This document shows positions 33,537 through 42,073 of a stretch of DNA of 64,000 nt, one piece after another; position 1 is the stretch's first letter, and every line of letters begins with the position of its first letter. A model generated the notes under the pieces. It was not told where the DNA came from. It saw nothing but the letters and a program-made list of their open reading frames with translations, and searched no databases. The stretch spans positions 496,001-560,000 of the forward strand of contig NZ_PYFX01000004.1 of assembly GCF_003020115.1 (NCBI RefSeq), written 5' to 3'. The position numbers were made by a program, and so were the translations under genes. Origin of the DNA: Bradyrhizobium sp. MOS002. Lineage in GTDB: Bacteria > Pseudomonadota > Alphaproteobacteria > Rhizobiales > Xanthobacteraceae.

Positions 33537-34628
33537 ATGAAACGCCGTACATTTCTCAAGGGCGGCGCGGTCGCCGGCGCGACGACGCTGGTTGCCGCGC
33601 CTGCGATCGCGCAAGGCGCGCCCGAGATCAAATGGCGCTTGACGTCGAGCTTCCCGAAGTCGCTCGACACCATTTACGGCACCGCGCAGACCTTTGCGAA
33701 ATATGTTGCCGAGGCCACCGACAACAAATTCCAGATCCAGACCTTTGCGGCCGGCGAGCTCGTCCCCGGCCTGCAGGCGCTCGATGCCGTCAGCACCGCC
33801 TCTGTCGACATGGCGCAGACCCCGCTCTATTTCTACATCGGCAAGGAGCCGGCGCTGGCTTATGCGACCGGTGCGCCGTTTGGCATGAATCATCGCCATC
33901 AGGAATCCTGGTGGCATTTCGGCGGCGGCGCCGACCTCACCAACGAGGCGCTGAAGCCGTTCAAGGCGCATGCCATCCTCTGCGGCAATTCCGGCACCCA
34001 GATGGGCGGCTGGTTCCGCAAGGAGATCAAGACCGTCGACGATCTCAAGGGCCTGAAATTCCGCATCGCCGGCATGGGCGGCCATGTGCTGGCGCGCCTC
34101 GGCGTCGTCCCGCAACAGATCGCGGGAGGTGACATCTATCCGGCGCTGGAGAAGGGCACGATCGACGCAGTCGAATTCGTCGGCCCCTATGACGACGAAA
34201 AGCTCGGCTTCCAGAAGGTCGCAAAATACTACTACTTCCCGGGCTGGTGGGAAGGCGGCGCCATGTTGCACATGATCGTCAACGACGAGAAGTGGGCGTC
34301 GCTGCCGAAGCAGTACCAGGCGATCGTCAACCAGGCCGCGTCGGCCGCGGGCGCCTGGATGCTCGAGAAATACGACAGCGTGAATCCGGCGGCGCTGAAG
34401 CGGCTGATCGCCAATGGCGCGGAGCTGAAGGCGTTTCCGCAGCCGGTGCTGGAGGCCTGCTATGCCGCGACCCAGGAACATCTGAACGAGCTCGCCACCA
34501 AGAGCGACCTGTTCAAGCGCACCAAGGAAAGCCACGACGCCTATATGAAGGAGCTGCTGTTCTACACGCAGATCGCGGAGAATTTTTACGACAATTATCT
34601 GCTCGGCAAGATGCGCAACAAGGCCTGA
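33537..34628 (+). CDS. TRAP transporter substrate-binding protein (DctP/TakP type), 363 aa
   Basis: The N-terminus MKRRTFLKGGAVAGATTLVA is a twin-arginine signal. The mature part has SFPKSLDTIYGTAQTFAKYV, GELVPGLQALDAV and the later KFRIAGMGGHVLARLGVVPQ and GGDIYPALEKGTIDAVEFVG typical of TRAP extracytoplasmic binding proteins. The TakP subgroup binds alpha-keto acids, and the length and motifs fit it. The membrane subunits (DctQ, DctM) are not adjacent, so it either serves distant ones or has lost its partners. A REP pair follows. Confidence 0.88.
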   Translation: MKRRTFLKGGAVAGATTLVAAPAIAQGAPEIKWRLTSSFPKSLDTIYGTAQTFAKYVAEATDNKFQIQTFAAGELVPGLQALDAVSTASVDMAQTPLYFYIGKEPALAYATGAPFGMNHRHQESWWHFGGGADLTNEALKPFKAHAILCGNSGTQMGGWFRKEIKTVDDLKGLKFRIAGMGGHVLARLGVVPQQIAGGDIYPALEKGTIDAVEFVGPYDDEKLGFQKVAKYYYFPGWWEGGAMLHMIVNDEKWASLPKQYQAIVNQAASAAGAWMLEKYDSVNPAALKRLIANGAELKAFPQPVLEACYAATQEHLNELATKSDLFKRTKESHDAYMKELLFYTQIAENFYDNYLLGKMRNKA

Positions 34629-34668
34629 TCGCAAGAGGGGCGCGGTGCTCACGCCGCGCCCGGCTTTC

Positions 34669-34753
34669 GTAGCCCGGATGGAGCGCAAGCGTAATCCGGG
34701 GTCTCGCACGTCAACGGCACCGTCCGGATTGCGCTTCGCTCCATCCGGGCTAC
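34669..34753. repeat. REP-like palindrome pair
   Basis: GTAGCCCGGATGGAGCGCAA followed by GCGTAATCCGGGG, then 25 nt, then the inverted copy CCGGATTGCGCTTCGCTCCA ending in TCCGGGCTAC. The two arms form an extended hairpin between the TRAP gene and the ABC operon. Confidence 0.85.
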
Positions 34754-34769
34754 CGATTCTTCAGGCGCC

Positions 34770-35543
34770 TTACGCCGCGCCCAGACCCAGCTTCTCGTAA
34801 ATGCGCCGTGCATAGGCGCCGAACGCATCCGTCGTCTTGAGCGGCAGATCACGTGGGAAGGGCAGGTCGATCGGGAAATAGTCGGCCATCTTTGCCGGGC
34901 CCGCCGTCAGCACGGCGCAATGCGAGGACAGGAACACGGCCTCCTGGATCGAGTGCGTGATGAAGATGATGGTCTTGCCGCTCTCGCGCCAGATCCGCAG
35001 CATCTCCAGGTTCATCTGCTCGCGCGTCAAGGCGTCGAGCGCGCCGAACGGCTCGTCCATCAGGATCAGTTTCGGGTCGTGAATGAAGGCACGCGCAATC
35101 GCGGTGCGCTGCTGCATGCCGCCGGACAGCTCTCGCGGATATTTCTGCTCGTAGCCGGCAAGTCCCACCAGATTGAGCAGATCGCGCGCCCGCTCGCGCG
35201 CCGCCTTCATCGGCAGCCCGACGATCTCCGCAGGCAGCAGCACGTTGTCCAGAATGGTCCGCCATTTCAGCAGCAGCGCCTGCTGGAACACCATGCCGAT
35301 GTCGCGGGTGGGATCGAACGGGCTTTTGGCGTTGCCGATCTTCACCGTGCCGCCGTCGGCGTCGTGTAGGCCGGCCAGGATCTTCATCACCGTGGTCTTG
35401 CCGCAGCCGGACGGGCCGACCAGGGAGACCAGCTCACCCTCCTGCACGTCCATGGTGACGTCGGACACCGCCAGGAATTCGGCGCCGCCGCTGCGGTAGA
35501 CCTTGCGGACGCCTTGCAGGCTGATGAAGGGGTTTGAGCTCAT
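34770..35543 (-). CDS. ABC transporter ATP-binding protein, NitT/TauT type, 257 aa
   Basis: The start ATG 35543 overlaps the stop of the DHDPS-like gene (ATGA). Walker A is GPSGCGKTTVMK, signature LSGGMQQRTAIARAF and Walker B LILMDEPFGALD, with a FITHSIQEAVFLS switch His. This is the SsuB/TauB/NrtD group. It pairs with the permease at 38466-39236 and the binding protein at 40067-41083. It is the last gene of a coupled operon. Confidence 0.92.
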   Translation of the reverse strand: MSSNPFISLQGVRKVYRSGGAEFLAVSDVTMDVQEGELVSLVGPSGCGKTTVMKILAGLHDADGGTVKIGNAKSPFDPTRDIGMVFQQALLLKWRTILDNVLLPAEIVGLPMKAARERARDLLNLVGLAGYEQKYPRELSGGMQQRTAIARAFIHDPKLILMDEPFGALDALTREQMNLEMLRIWRESGKTIIFITHSIQEAVFLSSHCAVLTAGPAKMADYFPIDLPFPRDLPLKTTDAFGAYARRIYEKLGLGAA

Positions 35544-36595
35544 GCCAGCCATTTATTCAAGTTTGCGGCCACGAACGCGTCGTCGCTGAGGTCGGCATGC
35601 TCGCGCGTGACGCGGTCGATCTCGTCCTTCTGGCCGGGGCTCAGGCCCTCGTTCGGATCGAGGCACCACAGGCCCTGCATCAGGCCCTGCCGTCGCAGCA
35701 CCTCGTGGCAGCCGGCGATGCAGCCGTGAAAATCGTTGGCGACGTCGAAGAAGGCGCTGTTGCAATCGGTGACGCGGGCATCGAGCGCAAGCAGGTCTGC
35801 CGGTATGCTGTCCTTGTGCCGCGCCGCCTTGCAGCGCTCGAATTGCTTGATCGCGCTCGCCGTCCACACCGACCAGTGGCCGAGCAGGCCGCCCTTGAAG
35901 TAGGTCCGCGTGGTGACGCCGTTGTCGCGCAGATCGAACGGCAGCATCAGGTCGAGCAGGATGTGATCATCATTGCCCGTGTAGATCGCGACGCGGTCGA
36001 GCGCGCCAGCCGCCGCGACGCCGCGCAGAACATCAAGGGTCCGGTAGCGGTTGAACGGCGCGATCTTGATCGCGATGACATTGTCGATCGAGGCAAAGCG
36101 CTGCCAGAACCGGCTCGACAGGACCACGCCGCCGACGGCCGGCTGAAGATAGAAGCCGACCAGCGGAATCTCGGCTGCGACCGCTGCGCAATGCGCGATG
36201 ATCTCGTCCTCCGATGCGCTCTTCATCGCGGCGAGACTGAGGAGCCCTGCGTGGTAGCCGATGTCGCGCGCGGTGCGGGCTTCTGTGACCGCCTGCCGGG
36301 TCGGACCGGCAAGGCCCGCGACCAGCGCCAGCGGACGCTTGGTCCAGTTCGCCGCGGCCTCGGCGGCGAGCTCGAGCACGGGACGATAGAGGCCGACATC
36401 GCGGATCGCAAACTGCGTGGTGTGGACGCCGACCGCAAGGCCGCCCGAGCCGGCGTCGATGTAATAGCGCGTCAGCGCGCGCTGATGCTTTTTGTCGAGC
36501 TGGCGTTCGGCGGTAAGCGCCAGGGGATGCGCCGGCAGCACGGTGCCGTCGGCGATCAGCTTGCGGATATCGCTGTTGATCTGGCTGTGGTGCAT
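35540..36595 (-). CDS. Dihydrodipicolinate synthase family lyase, 351 aa
   Basis: A TIM-barrel of the DHDPS/NAL family: GGLAVGVHTTQFAIRDVG, ...ALVAGLAGPTRQAVTEARTA, LVGFYLQPAVGG and IAIKIAPFNRYRT. The Lys of AIKIAPF is the Schiff-base residue. Length is above the usual 290, with an extended C-terminal part (TDCNSAFFDVANDFHGCIAG). The family cleaves or forms C-C bonds with pyruvate-like keto acids. In this operon it likely degrades the transported compound. The substrate cannot be named. Confidence 0.8.
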   Translation of the reverse strand: MHHSQINSDIRKLIADGTVLPAHPLALTAERQLDKKHQRALTRYYIDAGSGGLAVGVHTTQFAIRDVGLYRPVLELAAEAAANWTKRPLALVAGLAGPTRQAVTEARTARDIGYHAGLLSLAAMKSASEDEIIAHCAAVAAEIPLVGFYLQPAVGGVVLSSRFWQRFASIDNVIAIKIAPFNRYRTLDVLRGVAAAGALDRVAIYTGNDDHILLDLMLPFDLRDNGVTTRTYFKGGLLGHWSVWTASAIKQFERCKAARHKDSIPADLLALDARVTDCNSAFFDVANDFHGCIAGCHEVLRRQGLMQGLWCLDPNEGLSPGQKDEIDRVTREHADLSDDAFVAANLNKWLA

Positions 36596-36601
36596 GATGT
36601 C

Positions 36602-37423
36602 CTATCCGAATTCAGGGCCGGCGACGGCGAATGGCATTTCCTCACCCGCGGCAGTGGCGGGGCCGAACCGCATGCGCTGGAACGGCCGTTCGATTCTCCA
36701 GCCCGATGCGGTCAATGCTTCAGGGAACGCGGCCTGCGACGCGACGGCGTCGAGCAGCAGCGGCCCGGTTTCGGATCGCGCGATCGCATCGACCAGGGTC
36801 AGCGCCGCTGCGGCGTCGTCGGCAAACAACGGGCCGATATGGCGCGCGGTGCGTCCGTCGCGAACCAGCGCGATGGCGCCGCTCGCGGAGACGATGCGCG
36901 AGCCGGGACGCTGCGCAAAGGCAGAGAGCAGGGCGGTTCGATCGAGGCCCGTGGTCCGCCGGTCACGCGCGCGAAGTGCGTCGAACGTCGCGGATGAAGG
37001 GGCCTGCCCGGACGTGGACGCGGATTTCACCAGCTTGAGACGGCGCAGTTGCAGGGTCGGCGTGAACCCGAGCGGCCCATAGACCGCAGCGCCATCCGGT
37101 GTCGCGTCGAGCCAGCTCGTCAGGCCGCGCTTGCGCGCCGTCGCCAGGCAGGCGTCGACGAGCCGCGTGGCGAGACCGCGCCGGCGATGGCTTGCCGTCA
37201 CCAGCACCATGCTGATCCAGGCGTTATCGCCGGGGTAGGGCAAGAGCGCGGCGGTCGCGAGCAGTTGCGCGCCATGACGGATGCCGAACACGACGCCATC
37301 ACTTAGGAAAAAGCGCCAGTCGTCTTCATTCTGGTTCCAGTGCGCCTCTGTCGAGAGCGCCAGGCCCGCCGCGGCATCCTCGACGCCGAGCCTGGTGATG
37401 CGGGGGTCGTCAGTAGCGTCCAT
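36602..37423 (-). CDS. GNAT family N-acetyltransferase, 273 aa
   Basis: The N-terminal domain (about 1-125) has LVTASHRRRGLATRLVDACL, the acetyl-CoA-binding motif A (R-x-x-G-x-A). DATPDGAAVYGPLGFTPTLQ, as in GNATs acting on small molecules, ends the domain. A second, weaker GNAT-like half follows (YLC-free, to residue 273), so it is a double-domain type. Its start overlaps the end of the epimerase gene by 14 bases and it ends six bases before the DHDPS-like gene. Confidence 0.8.
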   Translation of the reverse strand: MDATDDPRITRLGVEDAAAGLALSTEAHWNQNEDDWRFFLSDGVVFGIRHGAQLLATAALLPYPGDNAWISMVLVTASHRRRGLATRLVDACLATARKRGLTSWLDATPDGAAVYGPLGFTPTLQLRRLKLVKSASTSGQAPSSATFDALRARDRRTTGLDRTALLSAFAQRPGSRIVSASGAIALVRDGRTARHIGPLFADDAAAALTLVDAIARSETGPLLLDAVASQAAFPEALTASGWRIERPFQRMRFGPATAAGEEMPFAVAGPEFG

Positions 37424-38447
37424 CGCGCACCTCGTATTTGGTGGGCTTGCCGAGGCTCGGCATGGCGCGGGACACCCAATCCGCGGTCCAGGCGATCAGC
37501 TGCTCGGTGTCGACGACGGGCAGGCCGAACAGCTCGACTGCCTTGGACGTGTCGGTCAGCCACGCCGTCGGCTCTTCGTTTCCTGTCAGCACCGGCGCGC
37601 GGCCGAACCTGGCGCCGAATCTTGCTGCGAGGTCGCGTACCGCCAAGATCTCGTGGCCGCTGACATTGATCGGCGAGGTCGGCGCCGTGCAATGCGCGAG
37701 GCAGCGCAGCGCCTGGGACGAAGCATCGCCCTGCCAGATGAAATTGACATGGCCGATGCTGACGTCGATCGGCGTGCCGGTGAGCACTTTCAAGGCGATG
37801 TCGTGGAGCACGCCATAGCGCATGTCGATCGCGTAATTGAGGCGGAACAGCCGCCCGGGCGTTCCGAATTTGCGCGAAAAATATTCGAACATGCGCTCGC
37901 GGCCGACGCAGGACTGGGCGTATTCGCCGGGCGGGTTCGGCGCCATGTCCTCGCGCGAGCCTTTGCCGTCGACGGGGACGAAGGGATAGATGCAGCCGGT
38001 CGAGAACGCCACGATCCGCGACGACGGGAAGGCCTGCGCGACCAGCGCAGGCACGTGCGCATTCATCGCCCAGGTCAGCGACAGATCGCCCTCCGCGCCG
38101 AATTTGCGGCCGGCCATGAAGACGATGTTGGGCGCCTTAGGCAGCGCCTGCATCGCGGCCTCGTCCATCAGATCGCAATTGATGGTCTCGACGCCGCGCG
38201 CGTGCAGCCAGTCCTTGACGCCGGCGTCGCTGAAGCGGGCGACGCCGATGACGCGGCGATCGGGCGCTGCGGCTTTGGCGAGCCCCGCCAGCGTCGGTCC
38301 CATCTTGCCGGCGACGCCGAGGATCATGATGTCGCCTTCGACCTTGGCGAGGTCGTCGATCAATGCCTGCGTCGGCCTGCACAGGAGATCGTCGAGCGCA
38401 GCGATATCAGGGATCGTTTTTGGCAATGTCTGGCGGGTGAGCAGCAT
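37410..38447 (-). CDS. NAD-dependent epimerase/dehydratase, 345 aa
   Basis: The Rossmann motif is IMILGVAGKMGPTLAGLAKA (about 40-59), and VAFSTGCIYPF with a later YAQSCVGRERMFEY gives the Tyr-x-x-x-Lys-like pair, where the expected Lys is replaced (YAQSCVGR), which is unusual. The family acts on sugars or related polyols. It is the second gene of the TetR-controlled ABC operon, 18 nt after the permease. Confidence 0.8.
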   Translation of the reverse strand: MLLTRQTLPKTIPDIAALDDLLCRPTQALIDDLAKVEGDIMILGVAGKMGPTLAGLAKAAAPDRRVIGVARFSDAGVKDWLHARGVETINCDLMDEAAMQALPKAPNIVFMAGRKFGAEGDLSLTWAMNAHVPALVAQAFPSSRIVAFSTGCIYPFVPVDGKGSREDMAPNPPGEYAQSCVGRERMFEYFSRKFGTPGRLFRLNYAIDMRYGVLHDIALKVLTGTPIDVSIGHVNFIWQGDASSQALRCLAHCTAPTSPINVSGHEILAVRDLAARFGARFGRAPVLTGNEEPTAWLTDTSKAVELFGLPVVDTEQLIAWTADWVSRAMPSLGKPTKYEVRDGRY

Positions 38448-38465
38448 GGCTTTGGTCCTTGGTCT

Positions 38466-39236
38466 TCAAGTCTGTCTTGCGTCACCGACCACGAACATGC
38501 GTTCGAGGACGAGCACGAAGCCGTAAAGCGCGACGCCGAGCAGCGTCAGCAGCACGACGGCCATCACCATCGCTGGCGTGTCGAGCGACGACTGCACCTG
38601 GATCATGAGGTAGCCGAGCCCGCGCTCGGAGGCGATGAACTCGCCGACGATGGCGCCGGCGACGGCGAGGATGGCGCCGACCTTCATGCCGGAGAAGATG
38701 TAAGGCAGCGATCCCGGCAGCTGGATCTTGCGGAACAGCGTCCAGCGCGAGCCGCGCAGCGATTTAACGAGATCGAGCAGGTCCGGCTCGACCTCGCGCA
38801 ACCCCCGCGCGGTGGTGAGCAGGATCGGGAAGAAACAGATGCTGAAGGCGATCAGGATGTTCGGCACGATGCCGTAGGAGAACCAGACGATGAGGAGCGG
38901 GCCGAGCGCGACCTTCGGGATCATGTTCAGCGTCACGAACAGCGGCAGCAGCACGAGGCTGAGCAGCGGCGCCCAGCTGAAGATGACGGCAAACGTGACG
39001 CCGACGAATGCGCCGAGCGCAAAGCCGCCGAGGATCTCGATCGCCGTCACCAGCGTATTGGCGCCCCAGGCGTAGCTCGCGGTTCCCAGCGTCTGGATTG
39101 TCGCGAGCGGCGAGGGCAGGATGAACTTCGGCACGTGGAACGCATCGACCAGGACCTGCCAGAGCACGAGCACGGCGAGGTGCACGATCAGGACGATCGC
39201 GAAGCTGCGCGTATTGCGGGCGCCGTCGCCTGTCAC
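38466..39236 (-). CDS. ABC transporter permease, NitT/TauT type, 256 aa
   Basis: The start is the GTG at 39236, with AGGGAG nine nt upstream; a longer frame from 39305 is rejected because it overlaps the operator. Six membrane helices are visible. The EAA-loop is GLREVEPDLLDLVKSLRGSR followed by WTLFRKIQLPGSLPYIFSGM, the contact with the ATPase. It is the first gene of the operon. Confidence 0.9.
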   Translation of the reverse strand: MTGDGARNTRSFAIVLIVHLAVLVLWQVLVDAFHVPKFILPSPLATIQTLGTASYAWGANTLVTAIEILGGFALGAFVGVTFAVIFSWAPLLSLVLLPLFVTLNMIPKVALGPLLIVWFSYGIVPNILIAFSICFFPILLTTARGLREVEPDLLDLVKSLRGSRWTLFRKIQLPGSLPYIFSGMKVGAILAVAGAIVGEFIASERGLGYLMIQVQSSLDTPAMVMAVVLLTLLGVALYGFVLVLERMFVVGDARQT

Positions 39237-39302
39237 CGGTTGCTCCCTGTTGCCGCGGCCGCCTTGCCGCTGCGCAAGCCTAGCCGTCCTTGAGGCAAGT
39301 TT

Positions 39303-39316
39303 CAACCAGTTGGTTG
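39303..39316 (-). promoter_or_regulatory. TetR operator 1, permease promoter
   Basis: CAACCAGTTGGTTG, an imperfect palindrome, about 70 nt before the permease GTG. On the minus strand TTGAAA overlaps it, and 17 nt later is TAGGCT, so it covers the -35 of a likely promoter. It matches 11 of 14 bases of operator 2 on the other side of the tetR gene. Confidence 0.6.
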
Positions 39317-39317
39317 A

Positions 39318-39965
39318 TTACGGCCGGAGCGAATGCAGCACGAGATCGGCGACGTGCCGGCGGCGGGCGCGGCGCGCGGCCCGGCTCGACAGGTCCTTGC
39401 CGAAGATCGCCGACAACGTCGGCGTGTTCGAAAGATAGAAATAGCTGAGGCCGGCGATCGAGATATAGAGCTGGATCGGGTCGATCCCCTTGCGGAACAT
39501 GCCGGCGCGGACGCCCTCGTGGAGGATGTGGGACACGCTCTTCACCAGCGGCGAATGCATCGCCTCCAGCCGCGTCGAGCCGCGGACGTGGCGGGCGCCG
39601 CCGCGGTTCTCGTCGTTCAGAAGCACGATGAAATCGGGGTTTGCCGCGAGGTAATCGAACGAGGCCTCGATCAGTTTCCGGATCGCCTTTTCCGGCGGCA
39701 GGCCTTCGAGATTGAGCTGGCGCTCCTGCTCGCGGATATCGGCGTAAACCCATTCGAGGACAGCAAGATAGAGCGCGTCCTTGTCGCCGAAATAATGGTA
39801 GACGAGCTGCTTGTTGACGCCGGCGCGCTCCGCGATCTCGTCGACGCGGGCGCCGGCAAAGCCGTGCCGGGCAAACTCCTCGCGCGCCGCGGTGAGCAGC
39901 TTCTTGCGTGTGGCGACCGGGTCGCGCCGCTGCGGCACGGTGTCGCCTGAACGTTTTGCGGGCAT
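39318..39965 (-). CDS. TetR-family regulator of the ABC operon, 215 aa
   Basis: ATG 39965. The HTH is FARHGFAGARVDEIAERAGV followed by NKQLVYHYFGDKDALYLAVL (about 30-68), a standard TetR DNA-binding domain; the ligand domain is helical (ASFDYLAANPDFIVLLNDEN). The gene lies between the permease operon (same strand) and the binding protein gene (opposite strand), and both borders carry similar operators, so it is the likely repressor of both. Confidence 0.9.
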   Translation of the reverse strand: MPAKRSGDTVPQRRDPVATRKKLLTAAREEFARHGFAGARVDEIAERAGVNKQLVYHYFGDKDALYLAVLEWVYADIREQERQLNLEGLPPEKAIRKLIEASFDYLAANPDFIVLLNDENRGGARHVRGSTRLEAMHSPLVKSVSHILHEGVRAGMFRKGIDPIQLYISIAGLSYFYLSNTPTLSAIFGKDLSSRAARRARRRHVADLVLHSLRP

Positions 39966-39968
39966 TTC

Positions 39969-39982
39969 CAACCAAACAGTTG
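39969..39982 (+). promoter_or_regulatory. TetR operator 2, binding-protein promoter
   Basis: CAACCAAACAGTTG (39969-39982), directly before the tetR start and overlapping TTGACA (39980-39985) of a plus-strand promoter whose -10 would be TTGCAT 17 nt later. It resembles operator 1. Confidence 0.55.
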
Positions 39983-40066
39983 ACAAGTTGAGGGCGGCCT
40001 TGTTGCATTGGTATCCTCACAGGGGGAGAGCGACAAGCCGGGTCGCGGGCAACGAGGAGAGATGCG

Positions 40067-41083
40067 ATGAAGCGTTTGCAGGCGGCGGGCTCGGCCCTGG
40101 CTGTGGCCCTGATGCTCGGTTCACCGGCGGTGCCGGCGAGCGCGGGCGAGGCGGTCAATCTGATCCTGAACTGGGCGCCGACGGCCGATCACTCGCCCTA
40201 TTATTACGCCAAGGCGCAAGGCTGGTACGAGAAGGCGGGCATCGACCTGACCATCGAGGTCGGCAAGGGCTCCGGCGTCTCCGCCGCCAAGGTCGGCTCC
40301 GGCGGCTCTCCGTTCGGCGTCGCCGATCTCGCCACCATGCTGGTGGCGAAGAGCAAGGGGGCTGACGCCGTTGCCGTGATGAGCGTCTACGCCAACACCG
40401 GCCAGACATTCTACTGGCTGAAGAGCTACGGTGTGAACGGGGTCAAGGATTTTGCCGGTCACAAGATCGGTAATCCGCCGGGGGACGCCTCGCGCGTGAT
40501 GTGGCCGGCCTTCGCCAAGGCTGCGGGGCTTGCACCCGACTCCGTCGGCTTCGTCAATGTCGGGCCGACGGCGAAGATCGCCGCGCTGAAGAGCCATACC
40601 GTCGACATCATCAGCGACTTCTACAACGAGCACGATTTGAAGGTGATCGAGTTCGGAAGCGATCTCGGTTACGTCAACTGGAAGGACATCGGGCTCAATC
40701 CCTACGGCAATTCGCTGATCGTCAACGGCGGCTATCTGCAGAAGAACCCGAAGCTGGTCGAGGAGTTCGTGCGGGTCACGCAAAAGGCCTTTGCCACTTG
40801 CGTCGCCGACGCCGCACCCTGCCTGAAGGCGCTGCTCGACCAGGTCTCCGGTCTCGACAAGGAGAACCAGGAGCGCCAGTGGGAGCGCATCAAGTTCCTG
40901 ATGACGGACGAATTCACGACGACAAAGTCGCTCGGCTGGATCGACGCCGAGCGGATGAAGAAGGACTACGAGCTGGTCCAGACCTATCTCGGCATGGAGA
41001 AGCCGTTCGACGTCACGACGGCGTTCACGACCAGGATGCTCGATCCCGCCATCAAGATGGATGCGAGCAAGGTGAAGAAGTAG
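40067..41083 (+). CDS. ABC transporter substrate-binding protein, SsuA/THI5-like, 338 aa
   Basis: ATG 40067 with GAGGAGAG upstream. A signal peptide ends at about 26 (PASAGEA). The mature part starts LILNWAPTADHSPYYYAKAQ and GWYEKAGIDLTIEVGKGSGV, the N-terminus of NMT1/THI5-like binding proteins (pyrimidine precursors, riboflavin-like rings or sulfonates). Permease and ATPase are across the tetR gene. The ligand is unknown. Confidence 0.9.
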   Translation: MKRLQAAGSALAVALMLGSPAVPASAGEAVNLILNWAPTADHSPYYYAKAQGWYEKAGIDLTIEVGKGSGVSAAKVGSGGSPFGVADLATMLVAKSKGADAVAVMSVYANTGQTFYWLKSYGVNGVKDFAGHKIGNPPGDASRVMWPAFAKAAGLAPDSVGFVNVGPTAKIAALKSHTVDIISDFYNEHDLKVIEFGSDLGYVNWKDIGLNPYGNSLIVNGGYLQKNPKLVEEFVRVTQKAFATCVADAAPCLKALLDQVSGLDKENQERQWERIKFLMTDEFTTTKSLGWIDAERMKKDYELVQTYLGMEKPFDVTTAFTTRMLDPAIKMDASKVKK

Positions 41084-41120
41084 GGGGGCGGAGAGCCGTC
41101 CCGCCGCCCCACACACCGGT

Positions 41121-41258
41121 GTCATGCCCCGCCACCGGGTCTCGCCTTCGGCGAGCCCGATGACAGGCTCCAGCGGGGCATCCAGTACGCCGCGGCCTGT
41201 CGATTGACCCACAACCGTCTCGGAGTACTGGATCGCCCGCTTTCGCGGGCGATGACAG
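41121..41258. repeat. Composite intergenic repeat with nested hairpins
   Basis: GTCATGCCCCGCCACCGGGT, TCGCCTTCGGCGA and ...GAGTACTGGATCGCCCGCTT followed by TCGCGGGCGATGACAG. TCCAGTAC and GTACTGGA pair across the element. The type recurs widely in Bradyrhizobium as I recall it. No ORF. Confidence 0.65.
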
Positions 41259-41288
41259 TTGGGACGGGCACGTAACCCCACGGAGAAA

Positions 41289-41305
41289 TTAACCGGCCAT
41301 TAACC
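41289..41305 (+). promoter_or_regulatory. CtrA box before minC
   Basis: TTAA (41289-41292), CCGGCCA, TTAA (41300-41303), then CC: a perfect TTAA-N7-TTAA CtrA-binding pattern, 53 nt before the minC ATG. A further TTAACC at 41321 may be a half site. Confidence 0.7.
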
Positions 41306-41355
41306 ATATCGGCGGCATCGTTAACCATTCAATAACAGGGAACGAGTCGGCCGCT

Positions 41356-42054
41356 ATGGAGGCTGCAGCAAAAGTCCAACGCCAAATGGTGCGCCTGCGC
41401 GGGCGCTCCTATGTGGCCTTCGTGTTCGTGCCGACGGTTCCCATTCAGCATTGGCTGCAGGAGATCGACACCACCATCGCGCGTTCGCCGGGCTTTTTCG
41501 CCGGCCGCCCGGTGGTGATCGACCTGTCCTCGGTCGATCTCAGCCAATCCGGCATCGGCCATCTGCTTACCAGCCTTCAGCACCGCAACATCCGCGTGCT
41601 CGGGATCGAGGGCGTGGAGGAGGGCCGACTGACCCCCATGATGCCGCCGCTGCTCTCGGGCGGGCGGAGCTGCGTGATCGAGCCGAGTGCGCCGAAGAAG
41701 GTTGAGGCGAAGGTCGAGACCAAGCCGACGTCCCTGCTGCTCGAAAGCCCCGTGCGCTCCGGCCAGACCGTGATCTTTCCTGAAGGCGACGTCACCATTC
41801 TGGGCTCGGTCGGCTCCGGCGCCGAGGTCGTCGCCGGCGGCTCCATTCACATCTACGGCGCGCTGCGCGGCCGTGCCATGGCGGGCGTGAACGGTCACAC
41901 GAGCGCACGCATCTATTGTCAGAAGATCGAGGCCGAACTGCTTGCAATCGATGGCTTTTACCAGACCGCCGACGATATCGACGCCGCCCTGCGCGGCAAG
42001 CCGGCCCAGGCCTGGCTCCAGGGCAACACCATGCGAATTACTGCGCTGAACTGA
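41356..42054 (+). CDS. minC: Septum site-determining protein MinC, 232 aa
   Basis: The N-terminal domain (about 10-105) includes FFAGRPVVIDLSSVDLSQSG, and the C-terminal beta-helix (about 125-220) has VRSGQTVIFPEGDVTILGSV, GSGAEVVAGGSIHIYGALRG and RAMAGVNGHTSARIYCQ, hallmarks of MinC. It inhibits FtsZ assembly away from mid-cell, recruited by MinD. First gene of minCDE; minD starts 19 nt later with AAGGAG. Confidence 0.97.
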   Translation: MEAAAKVQRQMVRLRGRSYVAFVFVPTVPIQHWLQEIDTTIARSPGFFAGRPVVIDLSSVDLSQSGIGHLLTSLQHRNIRVLGIEGVEEGRLTPMMPPLLSGGRSCVIEPSAPKKVEAKVETKPTSLLLESPVRSGQTVIFPEGDVTILGSVGSGAEVVAGGSIHIYGALRGRAMAGVNGHTSARIYCQKIEAELLAIDGFYQTADDIDAALRGKPAQAWLQGNTMRITALN

Positions 42055-42073
42055 CCAGAAGGAGATTTGAGAG

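Noticed and set aside
37281..39293. A 670-codon open frame opposite the epimerase and permease genes
   Set aside because: No domain or signal, composition of an antisense shadow, crosses three well-supported genes.
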